A DNA stretch of 64,000 nt, from contig JAUTXW010000346.1 in NCBI GenBank assembly GCA_030620095.1, positions 35,001 through 99,000 of the forward strand, written 5' to 3'. The position numbers and the translations under genes are program-made. Of the stretch, positions 25,137 through 43,287 are shown piece after piece (position 1 is the stretch's first letter; every line of letters starts with the position of its first letter). The DNA comes from Kuschelorhynchus macadamiae. Lineage: Eukaryota > Arthropoda > Insecta > Coleoptera > Curculionidae. The notes beneath the pieces were generated by a model. The model was not told the origin of the DNA and did no database searches. It worked only from the letters and a program-made list of their open reading frames with translations.

Positions 25137-25141
<5 letters not shown>

Positions 25142-25496
25142 CAATGTAATAAAATATCCAAACATCTACAGTCAGTACAATGCAAGATTATGTTTCCGTA
25201 AAAGCAGCATGTTCAATTTTTTTCAGCCTACTCGGTTTTAAGTAATTAGCGTAGTAGAAAAATACTTCCGAATTTCTTTATGAAAATTAGTATTTTATCA
25301 CACCTCGGAATACTCAGAATAATTCTCTGCATTTTGCTCTTAAACTAAACTTATGGGTAGTTTTCTCTTCATGCAATTTTGGATTTTCTAACTTTTTAGC
25401 AGCGCTGTACAATATTTTTAAAGTTTTATAATTCCAATACAAAAAACATCAGAACTTTTTATGAAGAGTAACATTTCTCATGAAATGAAATGACCC

Positions 25497-27999
<2,503 letters not shown>

Positions 28000-30226
28000 T
28001 ACGTGTGTTTTCCTAGAAAACAAATGAAACTTAGAACAAACAAAACACGGTTTGGGATCTAGTATGACTTGGACTATTAAGCAAGAGATATAAGAGCGTG
28101 ATATAAATACCTTTATTTTTTCAAAATTTTAATGAAAATTAATTTTTAACTGGATTTTTTGAGGAAACTCTTTAACATAGAGAAAATTTTTTACTAACTT
28201 TATTTTTATACACATTACCTCGTAAAAAGTTTGTATTTTCAAAAATCACCTATGGGACTTTTTGATTTTGCGTTATTAACAAACAAAAATAAATTAAATA
28301 ACTGTCAAGTTTTAAACTTTATCATTTTTTCTTTAATACTAATAAATTAACCAGATTTTATTTTCCAAATTTTAACTTAGAAAAAACAAAACACGGTATT
28401 GTATCTAGTATGCCTTGGGCTATTAAACAATAGACACACATAAATATGAAAAAGAAATTACTCTTATTTTCTTTTTGCAAAATTTTAATAATTTGCAAAA
28501 AAAATACACATAATAGCTAGAAACATCAAAGTTTTGTTTTTGTTGCTTAGGTGTCATTCTAATAGCATATCCTATTATATTTTTAGATCTTCAATATTTT
28601 CTGGAGCGTTCCGCTGATACACAATTTCCTTAAGGTGGTCCCAATAAAAAAAAATCTAGAGGCATGAGGTCTGGAGGCCGGGCCGGCCATCTCACTGTCC
28701 CATTGGTCCCTATCCAATAGTTTTCAAACGTCCTAATAAATCGTCACTAACTATGGGAATTATGGGCCGGAGCACCATCTTGTTGAAAGTAAACTTGGTG
28801 AAAAATATTTAATGGAAGGTTGTTCATAAGGTCTTCAACTATGGTCTGTAATATTTGAAGATATTGTGCACCAGTCAATGGTTCGCGAAAAAACACTGAT
28901 CCAACAATTCTAGTGCCCAAAACACCCATCCAAACATTTAGTCTAAATGGTTCTTGAAACCTGTTTACCCTAAAGGCCTGTGGATTTTCTGTCGCCCAAT
29001 ATCGCACATTATTTCGGATAAACATACCTAGGTTAGTGAACCTAGACTCATCACTAAATAACACTAAATCTTTATAATCATCATTTTCATTACTCATCCC
29101 AAGAAACCATGCACAATAATTCATTCGTCTTTCAAAGTCATTGTGTCCTAGGTACTGATGAATTTGATATTTGTAGGATTTAAACCCATATGTTTTCAAG
29201 ATTTTTGTAACATTTTCTCGACTAATTCCACATTCTTCAGCAATCTGACGTAAAGATGAAGTCAAAATTAACGTAAGCCAGTACATTAATTTCAGCTTCT
29301 TGACATATAATAAAATATTCTCGCTCGTTGATATTGGGCCTTTCGCCCTTTTTAAAGTATTTTACCAACCATGGAACATATTTATCACTGGGTTGAACAC
29401 GGTCTGGATATCTTTGTTTATAAAGTCTTTTGGCTTCTCTTCTATTTTGGTTGCACTCGCCAAAAATTAGTAGCATATCAACATCAACTTGATGATCACG
29501 ATCAAATTTATTATTCTGCATTTTTCTTATATTTCTTAATAAAAACAAAATTATGTATGCAATACAAAAAGGAAACAAGCTTTTAAGTGACAGAAGATTT
29601 TATTTAAACAAATGACACAACACCATACAAAGATGGATACCTATCCATGGCCTACTGGATATTATTTCTTTAGAACCTGTTCATAGGCTACTTGATGTTA
29701 TCAGTGCTTTGGAGACATGTAATGTGTTGTTTTCAACAATATTTTGATATGGTTTTTTGTTAAAATAGGTATGCTGTAGGTTGTAGGTATTTAACGCTAG
29801 AAAAACAGGAACAAAAAAAGTTAAAATTTGAAAAATAAAATCTACCTAATTTATTAGTATTAATAAAAAATATGGGGTAGTATAATACTTTTTTTGGACA
29901 GTTATTTAACTTATTTTTGTTTGTTAATAACGCAAAATCAAAAAGTTCCAAAGGTGATTTTTGAAAATACAAACTTTTGAGAGCTAATTTGTATAAAAAT
30001 AAAAAATTAGTAAAAAAGTAAGATTGGGAAGTGAAATTTTCGTTTCTCTATCTCAAAGAGTTTTCTCAAAAAATCCAGTTAAAAATTGTTTGACATCAAA
30101 ATTTTGAAAAAAAATAAAGGTATTTCTATCACGCTCTTATGTCTCTTGTTTAATACTCCAAAGTACACTAGATGCCATACCGTGTTTTGTTTTTTTCATT
30201 TATTTTCTAGGAAAACACGATTAAGG
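28000..30226. mobile_element. DD41D element 3 with roughly 300-bp inverted repeats
   Basis: Long inverse match between about 28000-28300 and about 29940-30226 (for example CGTGTGTTTTCCTAGAAAAC, AACAAAACACGGT, AAGAGCGTGATA). Part of the left arm is repeated again at about 28380-28500 (AACAAAACACGGTATTGTAT, CTTGGGCTATTAAACAA). The transposase relic lies between the arms on the minus strand. Confidence 0.7.
28560..29578 (-). pseudogene. DD41D transposase relic, element 3
   Basis: The N-terminal frame (29578-29237) includes FDRDHQVDVDMLLIFGECN and KRLYKQRYPDRVQPSD. The second frame (to 28747) includes LRQIAEECGISRENVTKIL, SYKYQIHQYLGHNDFERRM, LFSDESRFTNLG (first Asp), FRLNVWMGVLG and VYFQQDGAPAHNSH (second Asp), then a stop. 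Beyond it, decayed C-terminal sequence (WPASRPHASRFFFIG-like) runs to about 28560. The region just after QDGAPAH, which should carry the third Asp, has a deletion, so it is inactive. Confidence 0.7.
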
Positions 30227-30356
30227 GTAAACATTTCAGATTTTCAATTTTAAAATGAGCTTACCTAACTATAATGTTCCAATTTTGAAAAAGAGATCTC
30301 AAACCATATGGAAATAATAAGCTGGGAAATGATTTCATTGTCCCCCGGTATATATA

Positions 30357-32455
<2,099 letters not shown>

Positions 32456-32857
32456 CGAAAAGAGGAAAATATTAACCCGGCAAGAACTATTGTATAGTAG
32501 ATAAGAGAAATCTCTTGATGGATGACCGCTGATTATAAATATACTCTCAAGAAATTTGACAAATTCTGCCATAAGAAGCAATATTTAAAAGAGAGACGAA
32601 AAACGTTCTACTACATAGTGAAATCAATGGAAATACATTGCCCTTGCAGAATTTTTTTCAAACTTTTCGAGAACCTTTGAAGATATATGTATCGATCTTA
32701 GTATATTTATAGTCAGTAAAAAAAAATTAATTTGATAAATATATAACATACGGAATGTTTCATTAGAAAAGTCATGTTTGGTCTGCTATAATATATATAG
32801 TCACAGATTATATAGTTGAGTTATCCTATATACATATTTTAAAAACAAGCAAGAATA

Positions 32858-33640
32858 GACACGTGATGAATATTACCCACTGTGGTTCTTTGAAAATCGT
32901 ATTAGGTCTCCTACATATTTTTAAGTCATCCTATACATACATACTATTTTTCCAAAAAGATAGGAGATGGAAGACCCTATATCTTCTATTTTTCACATTT
33001 TTTTACTCCAAAATTAAACCAATATTTAGTGTACCGAGTTTAGAAGAAATGCATTAAACGGAGTGAAATCAAAATGTTATTTGAGAGTTCAGAAATAAAG
33101 GAAAATTTAAATAGTAAAAAACTTCCGGCAAAAAGATCTATCACTTAAACGTTTTTCTAGATCTTCGATATTTTCTGGAGCGTTCCGCTGATACACAATT
33201 TCCTTAAGGTGGCCCCAATAAAAAAAATCTAGAGGCGTGAGGTCCGGAGACTGGCCCGGGCATCTCACTGTTCCATTCGTCCATATCCAATAGTTTTCAA
33301 ACGTGCGAATAAATCGTCACTAACAATATGGGAATAGACACGTGATGAATATATATTACACATGAGTTCTTTAAAAATCATATTGGGTCTGCTACATATT
33401 TTTAAGTCATCCTATACATACATACTGTTTTTCTAAAAAGATACATGGAAGACCCCATATCTTCTATTTTTCACATTTTTTTACTCCAAAATTAAACCAA
33501 TATTTAGTGTAGCGAGTTGTGAAGAAATGCATTAAACGGAGTGAAATCAAAATGTTATTTGAGAGTTCAAAAATAAAGGAAATTTTAAAAAGTAAAAAAC
33601 TTTCGGCAAAAAGATCTATTACTTAAACTTATATAAAATT
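32858..33640. repeat. Direct repeat flanking a DD41D fragment
   Basis: About 300 bp at 32858-33155 (ACACGTGATGAATATTACCC, AAGTCATCCTATACATACAT, GAAATGCATTAAACGGAGTG) recurs at about 33338-33640. Between the copies is a fragment (about 33158-33330) matching the decayed C-terminus of DD41D element 3 (GGAGCGTTCCGCTGATACAC). Confidence 0.8.
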
Positions 33641-35279
33641 TAATGGATGTGAATGACTTGACGTTTGACATAGTTTAAAGCGAATACTTACCTTTTCCCA
33701 GGCATGTAAAAATAAGCATAACAAGTTTTTTTTAATATAACGGTGGCGCTGAACTTTTCAATTTTGACAAGCCTCTATGTACAACAGTCTTGTATAAATA
33801 CAGGATGTTTCATAACTTATCCACCCTAGAGAAACAGGTGATACTAGAATAAAAATGATTGGTTCAATAAGTTTGGTGGCAAATGTTAGTCGTTAAAAAG
33901 ACACAGGGTAATGAAAGTGAAATTTAATTTTCGAAAATTACAATAATTTTAAAATGGTTAAAATATCAAATTCAAAATTAGTGTACTAGCGTTTTCGAAG
34001 GTGAGAAATCCGAATTAATTTGAACCTAGCTCTTAGAGTGCCCTTGCAGTATACTTAATGATGAAATACATTTTGTATATTTTTTACCCCTTAATGATTT
34101 TACACTAAAAAAGAGTCATAATCACTGCATACAAAATGTACTCTTGGTCAATATCGTTATCTTCAGCCGTTTGCAAGATATTCGTTTATGAAAGTAAAAA
34201 TATCGAAAAAAAAATTAAATTTAAAAATACGCAGAACTCAATTTATTCAAAATACAGAAAAACTTTTTAAATTTACTTTTACAGATTTTTAATAAGGCAA
34301 GAAGTCGATTTCTAAGAAAAAAATAATGGAAATCGTACAGAAAACCGTTTAATCGGTTCATTTACTTCTTTCTACAAAAGCTGTTCAGAATGGGTAGAGG
34401 TGGGTTGCGAAATCGCAGTCTGATACTTTGTCACTGCTCCGCCAACGTCGCAGTAACAGACTGCCGTGTCCAGAAAATCACAGCGATATTTCGGACCAGT
34501 TTAACTGGATGAACAGGAACACGAAAGCCGCGCCACGGCTGTCTTGAGTAGCTGCTACTAAACAATTTATATCAGGCTGCAGGCGTAGCATTGGCTGGAA
34601 CTTTTGCTACTTACGAAGCAGGATGTAGGTAAGAGCAACTAGGCAGATTTTTAATTGCTATTGACTCACTGAGCAGTGCTACTTTTTTGTTTTCAATGAT
34701 TTGATAGATATAAGTTTGACTGAACTGACTACCGCGAACTCGTAATAATACCGTACCGAAATTGATTTGCATTTGCAATAAGTCATTTATGTTTATTGTG
34801 TTTTTGGAAGGAAAACGATTTTATGATGCAACTTGATTTTTAAACATAGTTTGGCAAGTTATGTAAAAGAAAAGTACATCTCTATTTTAAACAGCAATAA
34901 ACTCTAAAATACACAGAAGTAAAAGAAAAATGAAATACATATATTTGACATGAGAATAAAAAATTTAAATTATGCGAAAAAAAGAAAATAATATTTCCAT
35001 ATATAGGGTCATTCAAATAAATGTAGCCTAATATGGAGGACCATAGAATATTATTACCAAGTTTAAACAGGTAATTTTGTTTAACAAAATTTTGACTACC
35101 ATGTTTTATCTGAATTTTCTAAAGAAATTTGAATAGCTTGGCAACGTCGCAACGGTGGTCAAATTAAAATAGTGTACTATAGGCTGATTTTAGTTCTGCT
35201 CTTAAAGATATCGGTTTCTATTTTAAAAAAATACACTTTTTGTTGTCACGTTATGTTATGTTAATTGTGTGTGTTGTCA
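33641..35279. other. Unrecognised DNA
   Basis: No supportable gene. Possible transposon-end-like strings are AGGATGTTTCATAACTTATC near 33805 and TATAGGGTCATTCAAATAAA near 35003, but partners were not found. 34.38-34.7 kb is GC-richer without an open frame of note. Confidence 0.4.
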
Positions 35280-36394
<1,115 letters not shown>

Positions 36395-36489
36395 AGTATG
36401 TTTTCATTCCACGTACACCAACGTCATAACAAGAAAATGATCCTTGTTTGGAACATGTTCTGCATCACAGCAGACACAATGATCCATTT

Positions 36490-36548
36490 TAGTCAAACGA
36501 CGATCGCGATTTCGCTCTTTTTAGAGCTCATCAGGCCGCCATAGACTA
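36490..36548 (-). ncRNA. Type I hammerhead ribozyme, copy A1
   Basis: Minus strand, 5' to 3': UAGUC and GGCGGC (stem I, with UAU internal loop), core CUGAUGA, stem II GCUC-UAAAAA-GAGC, core GAAA, a minimal stem III with CGCG loop ending AUC (predicted cleavage after this C), then GUCGUU-U-GACUA closing stem I. All core positions are intact. Confidence 0.88.
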
Positions 36549-36767
36549 GCGAGCCCCGTGTAGGGCAAAGACACAAAATGGAATCACAAAAACAACTACT
36601 CCGCTGGCTAATACCACGACCGACATTGAATTACATTGTGACTCCTGGCTTTCGTTGGGAGCATTAAATGATAGTATGTTTTCATTCCACGTACACCAAC
36701 GTCATAACAAGAAAATGATCCTTGTTTGGAACATGTTCTGCATCACAGCAGACACAATGATCCATTT

Positions 36768-36826
36768 TAGTCAAACGACGATCGCGATTTCGCTCGTATT
36801 AGAGCTCATCAGGCCGCCATAGACTA
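36768..36826 (-). ncRNA. Type I hammerhead ribozyme, copy A2
   Basis: Same fold as the copy 278 bp away, with stem II loop UAAUAC in place of UAAAAA and an intact core (CUGAUGA, GAAA, AUC). Two cores in tandem would release a unit-length RNA. Confidence 0.88.
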
Positions 36827-36873
36827 GCGAGCCCCGTGTAGGGCAAAGGCACAAAAAAAATATATATATATAA

Positions 36874-38603
36874 TGTGTTTTCATTCCGGGTGTACATTCG
36901 TTCACTACTGTCGTTCTGAAAAGAACAGTTTTGCTGACGTTTCGCCAAAAACACGTTTGGCATTTTCGAAGCTTTCTTTCTCGCGTCCGAATAGAGACTG
37001 AAGTGTTGGTGACTGCGACGCTTCCTTTTATACTCCCACTCGGGGCCGAAGGTTATATCTGCGCAGGCGTTGGTCGTTATTTATGTTTTCCGGATGGTGC
37101 TGTTGTTGTTGCGCTAATTGCGCTTGAGTTTTTGCGATTTTAGATTTGTCGATTATTGTCTTCCATACTGTTGGTAGTTTTAATGATTCGTCCCTTTTAT
37201 TCAAATCACCTTGTTTTTCAATTTCTATGGCTTCTCGGATTATTCTGGTCTTATAATGTTCTATATTGGCAATCTCCCTACACCCATCGAAATTTATTTT
37301 ATGGCCGGTTTCCTGATGATGTAGGAATAAAGCTGAGGTTGTTTGTTTATTTCTGATGCTGAGTTTATGCTCTTCCATTCTTGCTGATATTCGCCTGTTA
37401 GTTTGCCCTACGTACAACTTTTCACAGTCCTGGCACGGAATACTGTACACTCCGTGGTTTTCCAGTTTGATTTTATCTTTTGGGTTTCCGAGTAGTTTAC
37501 CTATAGTTGTTTGTGGCTTGTGTATTGTGTGTATGTTGTGTTTCCTCAGAATTCTTCCGATTCTGTCTGTTGTGCCTTTTACATATGGTAAGACTACTCG
37601 TTGCTTTCCCGGTTCATATTTTTTGTTGTTCGTTGTTCGGGAAACCTGTGCATTAATAGCTTTCTCTATGGTGCGATTTGTGTAGCCATTTTTCTTTAAA
37701 GCACTAGATATTCCCTTCAGCTCGTTTTGTCTCGTCTGTGTTTCAGTTAGTCGCACGGATCTAGATATTAGAGTATTTGCAACAGCTTGAATTTGTGCTG
37801 TGTGATGATGTGATTTTGCATTTAAATATCTGTCTGTATGTGTTGGTTTTCTATACACGGTGTATTCGAAATGTCCGTTATGCTGTTTTGTGACCAAAAC
37901 ATCTAAAAATGGTAGTTTGTTGTTTTCCTCTAACTCTAGAGTAAATTGTATTCTGGGGTGGATTGAATTTACGTGAGTCAGAAATTTTTCGAGCTCTGAA
38001 TGACCATGTTGCCATATAATAAATATGTCATCCACATAACGAAACCATAATTTCGGTTTTAAACTTGCTTTCTCAAGAGCTTCTTTCTCGAAGTATATCA
38101 TAAATAAATTCGCGACTACTGGTGATAGCGAGGACCCCATTGGAGCACCATCCATTTGTTTATACATTTGCCCGTTGAAAGAAAAATAAGTATTTTTGAG
38201 GCAATGCTCCAAGAGTTCTATTATATGTGCCTGGAAATCCTCGTCCATAGCAATCTTGTCCAATGCTTCGTCGATGGGAATACTGGGATATAACGATTTG
38301 ACATCTAGGCTTGCTATGATATCGTTTTTTTTCAAGGACGATATCTCGTATAATTCGAGTGAAATGCTCCGAGTTTTTTACGAATGAATCAGCTCTTTCT
38401 ACAGTTGGTTGCATAATTTCAGAAAGGCATTTCTCCAGTTTTTGTAGCGGCGAATTAACAGCACTAACAATAGGTCTGATAGGCGCCCCTGGTTTGTGTA
38501 TTTTTGGTAATCCATAGAGTTTAGGACATCTGCTCGACTTTTCCCGTGGTATGATTTTTTGTTGAATTTCGGGGTTTATTGGTGAAGAGCATAAACTCAG
38601 CAT
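36874..38603 (-). mobile_element. Penelope-like retroelement (RT + GIY-YIG), 5'-truncated
   Basis: A minus-strand element with RT and endonuclease coding (38603-37028) and a 3' part of about 150 bp ending GGAATGAAAACACAT against a short TA run (36860-36873). At its 5' end it meets an inverted fragment of itself. The ribozyme repeat of locus A lies directly downstream on the same strand. Penelope-like elements are the family thought to mobilise animal retrozymes. Confidence 0.85.
37028..38603 (-). pseudogene. Penelope-like RT/GIY-YIG polyprotein, one frameshift
   Basis: The upstream frame (38603 to about 38320) has YGLPKIHKPGAPIRPIVSA (RT block 2). A one-base slip in an A8 run (38319-38328; TTTTTTTT on the plus strand) leads into a 435-codon frame. 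Landmarks in that frame: SLDVKSLYPSIP (motif A, 9-20), MDGAPMGSSLSPVVANLFM (motif B, 61-79), FRYVDDIFIIW (motif C, 98-108), LPFLDVLV (141-148), YRKPTHTDRYLNAKSHH (161-177), then a C-terminal GIY-YIG nuclease with HGVYSIPC (294-301), KLYVGQTNRR (306-315) and HHQETGH (339-345). It ends YNLRPRVGV. The RT copies RNA at a nick made by the GIY-YIG domain. The N-terminal RT part is missing. It is otherwise intact, so the copy is fairly young. Confidence 0.85.
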
Positions 38604-39080
38604 CAGAAATAAATAAACATCCTCAGCTTTATTCCTACATCATCAGGAAACCGGCCATAAAATAAATTTCGATGGGTGTAGGGAGATTGCCAATATAGAA
38701 AATTATAAAACCAGAATAATCCGAAAAGCTATAGAAATTGAAAAACAAGGTGATTTGAATAAAAGGGATGAATCATTAAAACTACCAACAGTATGAAAGA
38801 CAATAATCGACAAATCTAAAATCGCAAAAACTCAAGCGCAATTAGCGCAACAACAATATCATCCGGAAAACATAAATAACGACCAACGCCTGCGCAGATA
38901 TAACCTTCGGCCCCGAGTGGGAGTATAAAAGGAAGCGTCGCAGTCACCAACACTTCAGTCTCTATTCGGATGCGAGAAAGAAAGCTTCGAGAATGACAAA
39001 TGTGATTTTGGCGAAACGTCAGCAAAACTGTTCTTTTCAGAACGACAGTAGTGAACGGATGTACACCCGGAATGAAAACA
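38597..39080 (+). mobile_element. Inverted 3' fragment of the Penelope-like element
   Basis: Plus-strand sequence from the GIY-YIG region (HKLSIRNK, LFLHHQETGHKINFDGCREI) through the C-terminus (LRRYNLRPRVGV) and the 3' end CACCCGGAATGAAAACACAT. It matches 36874-37360 in reverse with a few substitutions and one stop (ACAGTATGAAAGAC). The two copies are joined 5' to 5' at GAGCATAAACTCAGCAT, near 38590-38605. Confidence 0.85.
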
Positions 39081-39109
39081 CATTGTATTTTTCCATCCGT
39101 GAAGGATGG

Positions 39110-40785
<1,676 letters not shown>

Positions 40786-40860
<75 letters not shown>
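40786..40860. repeat. (TA)n microsatellite
   Basis: TA array between DD41D element 4b and the ribozyme repeat of locus B. Confidence 0.95.
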
Positions 40861-40878
40861 TTTATATATACATAGATA

Positions 40879-41253
40879 TAATGGATCATTGTGTCTGCTG
40901 TGATACAGAACATGTTTCCAGACAAGGATCATATCCTTGTTATGACGTTGGTGTACGTGGAATAAGAATACACTATCATTTAATGTTCACAACGAAAGCC
41001 AGAAGTCACAGTGTAATTCAATGTCGGTCGTGATATTAGCCAGCGGAGTAGTTGTTTTTGTGATTCCATTTTGTGCCTTTGCTCGGGACCCGTTAGTCTA
41101 TGGCGGCCTGATGAGCTCTAATAAGTGCAAAATCGCGATCGTCGTTTGATCAAAATGGATCATTGTGTCTGCTGTGATGCAGAACATCTTTCCAGACAAG
41201 AATATTTTCCTTGTTATGACGTTGGTGTACGTGGAATAAGAATATACTATCAT
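40879..41253 (+). mobile_element. Retrozyme-like repeat, locus B
   Basis: About 1.4 units. ATGGATCATTGTGTCTGCTG starts at 40881 and again at 41155, a 274-bp period. It is homologous over its length to locus A and carries one ribozyme. Edges abut TA and the subrepeat family. Confidence 0.8.
41094..41152 (+). ncRNA. Hammerhead ribozyme, mutated core (locus B)
   Basis: The CUGAUGA core and the AUC cleavage site are kept. The second core block reads AAAA where GAAA is expected (loss of G12), stem II has a U-U mismatch (GCUC/GUGC), and the outer stem I pair is weakened (GAUCA for GACUA). Loss of G12 is expected to abolish or strongly reduce cleavage. Confidence 0.8.
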
Positions 41254-41793
41254 ATATATATTCCAAAAAATATTTTGACAGCTGCCAAGCGAAACTTTTT
41301 TTTTCGTAACTTCTAAACTACTTCAAATTTTTAAATATGGTTTTCACAGTTCCATGTAACTTTTATGGGCGTAATTTATTTAAAAAGAAATATTTTGACA
41401 ATTTCCAAAAAAACTGTTTTTCCCGTAACTTTTGAATCGCTTAAAATTTTCAAATACAGTTTTTACAGTTTCATGTAACTTTAAGTGACGTAATTTTTTT
41501 GAAAAAAATATGTTGACATCTCTCAAAAAATTATTTTCCCCCTGTAACTTTTGAGCTGCTTAAAAATTTTAAATACAGTTTTCATTGTTCCATGTTTTAG
41601 TGGCGTAATTTATTAAAAAACATATTTTACAACTGTCAAAAAACTGTTTTTTTTTTTCGTAACTTCTTAAAATTTTAAATACGGTTTTACAATTCCATGG
41701 TAATGCCATAGTTTATTTTAGAAAAATATTTTGACTGCTGTCAAAAAAATCTAGTTTCCACAACTCTTGAATAGATTGATTTTTAAGATTATA

Positions 41794-41893
<100 letters not shown>

Positions 41894-42094
41894 AAAGTTA
41901 CCGCTGTTAAACCAGAATTTTTAAAGAAAAAAAAAAGTCCAACTGGCCTTGTATAACGTAACCTAAATCCTGTAAAAACTAAATTTCGTATATATAACCC
42001 AAATCTCTTAAATCGGTGCTTTGTACCGAGATGTTCTGAGTACAATGTGACCCATTTATAAGTGGAACACCCATCTATTTCAGGAATTAGTTAC

Positions 42095-42304
<210 letters not shown>

Positions 42305-42697
42305 CTTAAAAATCAATCTATTCAAGAGTTGTGGAGACTAGGTTTTTTTTGACAGCAGTCAAAATATTTTTCTAAAATAAATTATGGCATTACCATGGAA
42401 TTGTAAAACCGTATTTAAAATTTTAAGAAGTTACGAGAAAAAACAGTTTTTTGACAGTTGTCAAAATATGTTTTTTAATAAATTACGCCACTAAAACATG
42501 GAACAAAGAAAACTGTATTTAAAATTTTTAAGCAGCTCAAAAGTTACAGGGCGAAAACAATTTTTTGAGAGATGTCAACATATTTTTTTCAAAAAAATTA
42601 CGTCACTCAAAGTTACATGAAACTGTAAAGACCGTATTTAAAAATTTTAAGCGATTCAAAAGTAACGGGAAAAACAGTTTTTTTGGAACTTTTTGGT

Positions 42698-42703
<6 letters not shown>

Positions 42704-42758
<55 letters not shown>
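42704..42758. repeat. (TA)n microsatellite
   Basis: Pure TA array. Confidence 0.95.
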
Positions 42759-42763
<5 letters not shown>

Positions 42764-42967
42764 AAAGTTACCGCTGTTAAACCAGAATTTTTAAAGAAAA
42801 AAAAAGTCCAACTGGCCTTCTATAACGTAACCTAAATCCTGTAAAAATTAAATTTCGCTCGTATATATAACCCAAATCTCTTAAATCGGTGCTTTGTACC
42901 GAGATGTTCTGAGTACAATGTGACCCATTTATAAGTGGAACACCCATCTATTTCAGGAATTAGTTAC

Positions 42968-42975
<8 letters not shown>

Positions 42976-43043
<68 letters not shown>
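42976..43043. repeat. (TA)n microsatellite, left flank of DD41D element 5
   Basis: Pure TA array ending at the transposon's terminus CAGGGTGGCCCATCG. Confidence 0.95.
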
Positions 43044-43046
<3 letters not shown>

Positions 43047-43287
43047 GGTGGCCCATCGAAAACGTACCGCAAGGCATAACGGCCAGGGTAATTTTTTTTT
43101 CAAAAAATCCAAAAACACGTCAATTTTGTTTGTGAGGGGGACAATTTTTGCCCTTAAAATGATCGCAAAATTTTCAACCCTCTAAGCGGGGGTGTCATCC
43201 CCCAAACTTTTTCAAATGGGAAGAGGGGTCAAGTGGTACCGCAATGAAAAGGGCTTTCTATTCTCTATACATTCCCGCTTTGGTTTT

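Noticed and set aside
37311..37325. CTGATGA on the plus strand as a further hammerhead core
   Set aside because: No GAAA partner or stem II follows, and the strand is antisense to the Penelope coding region.
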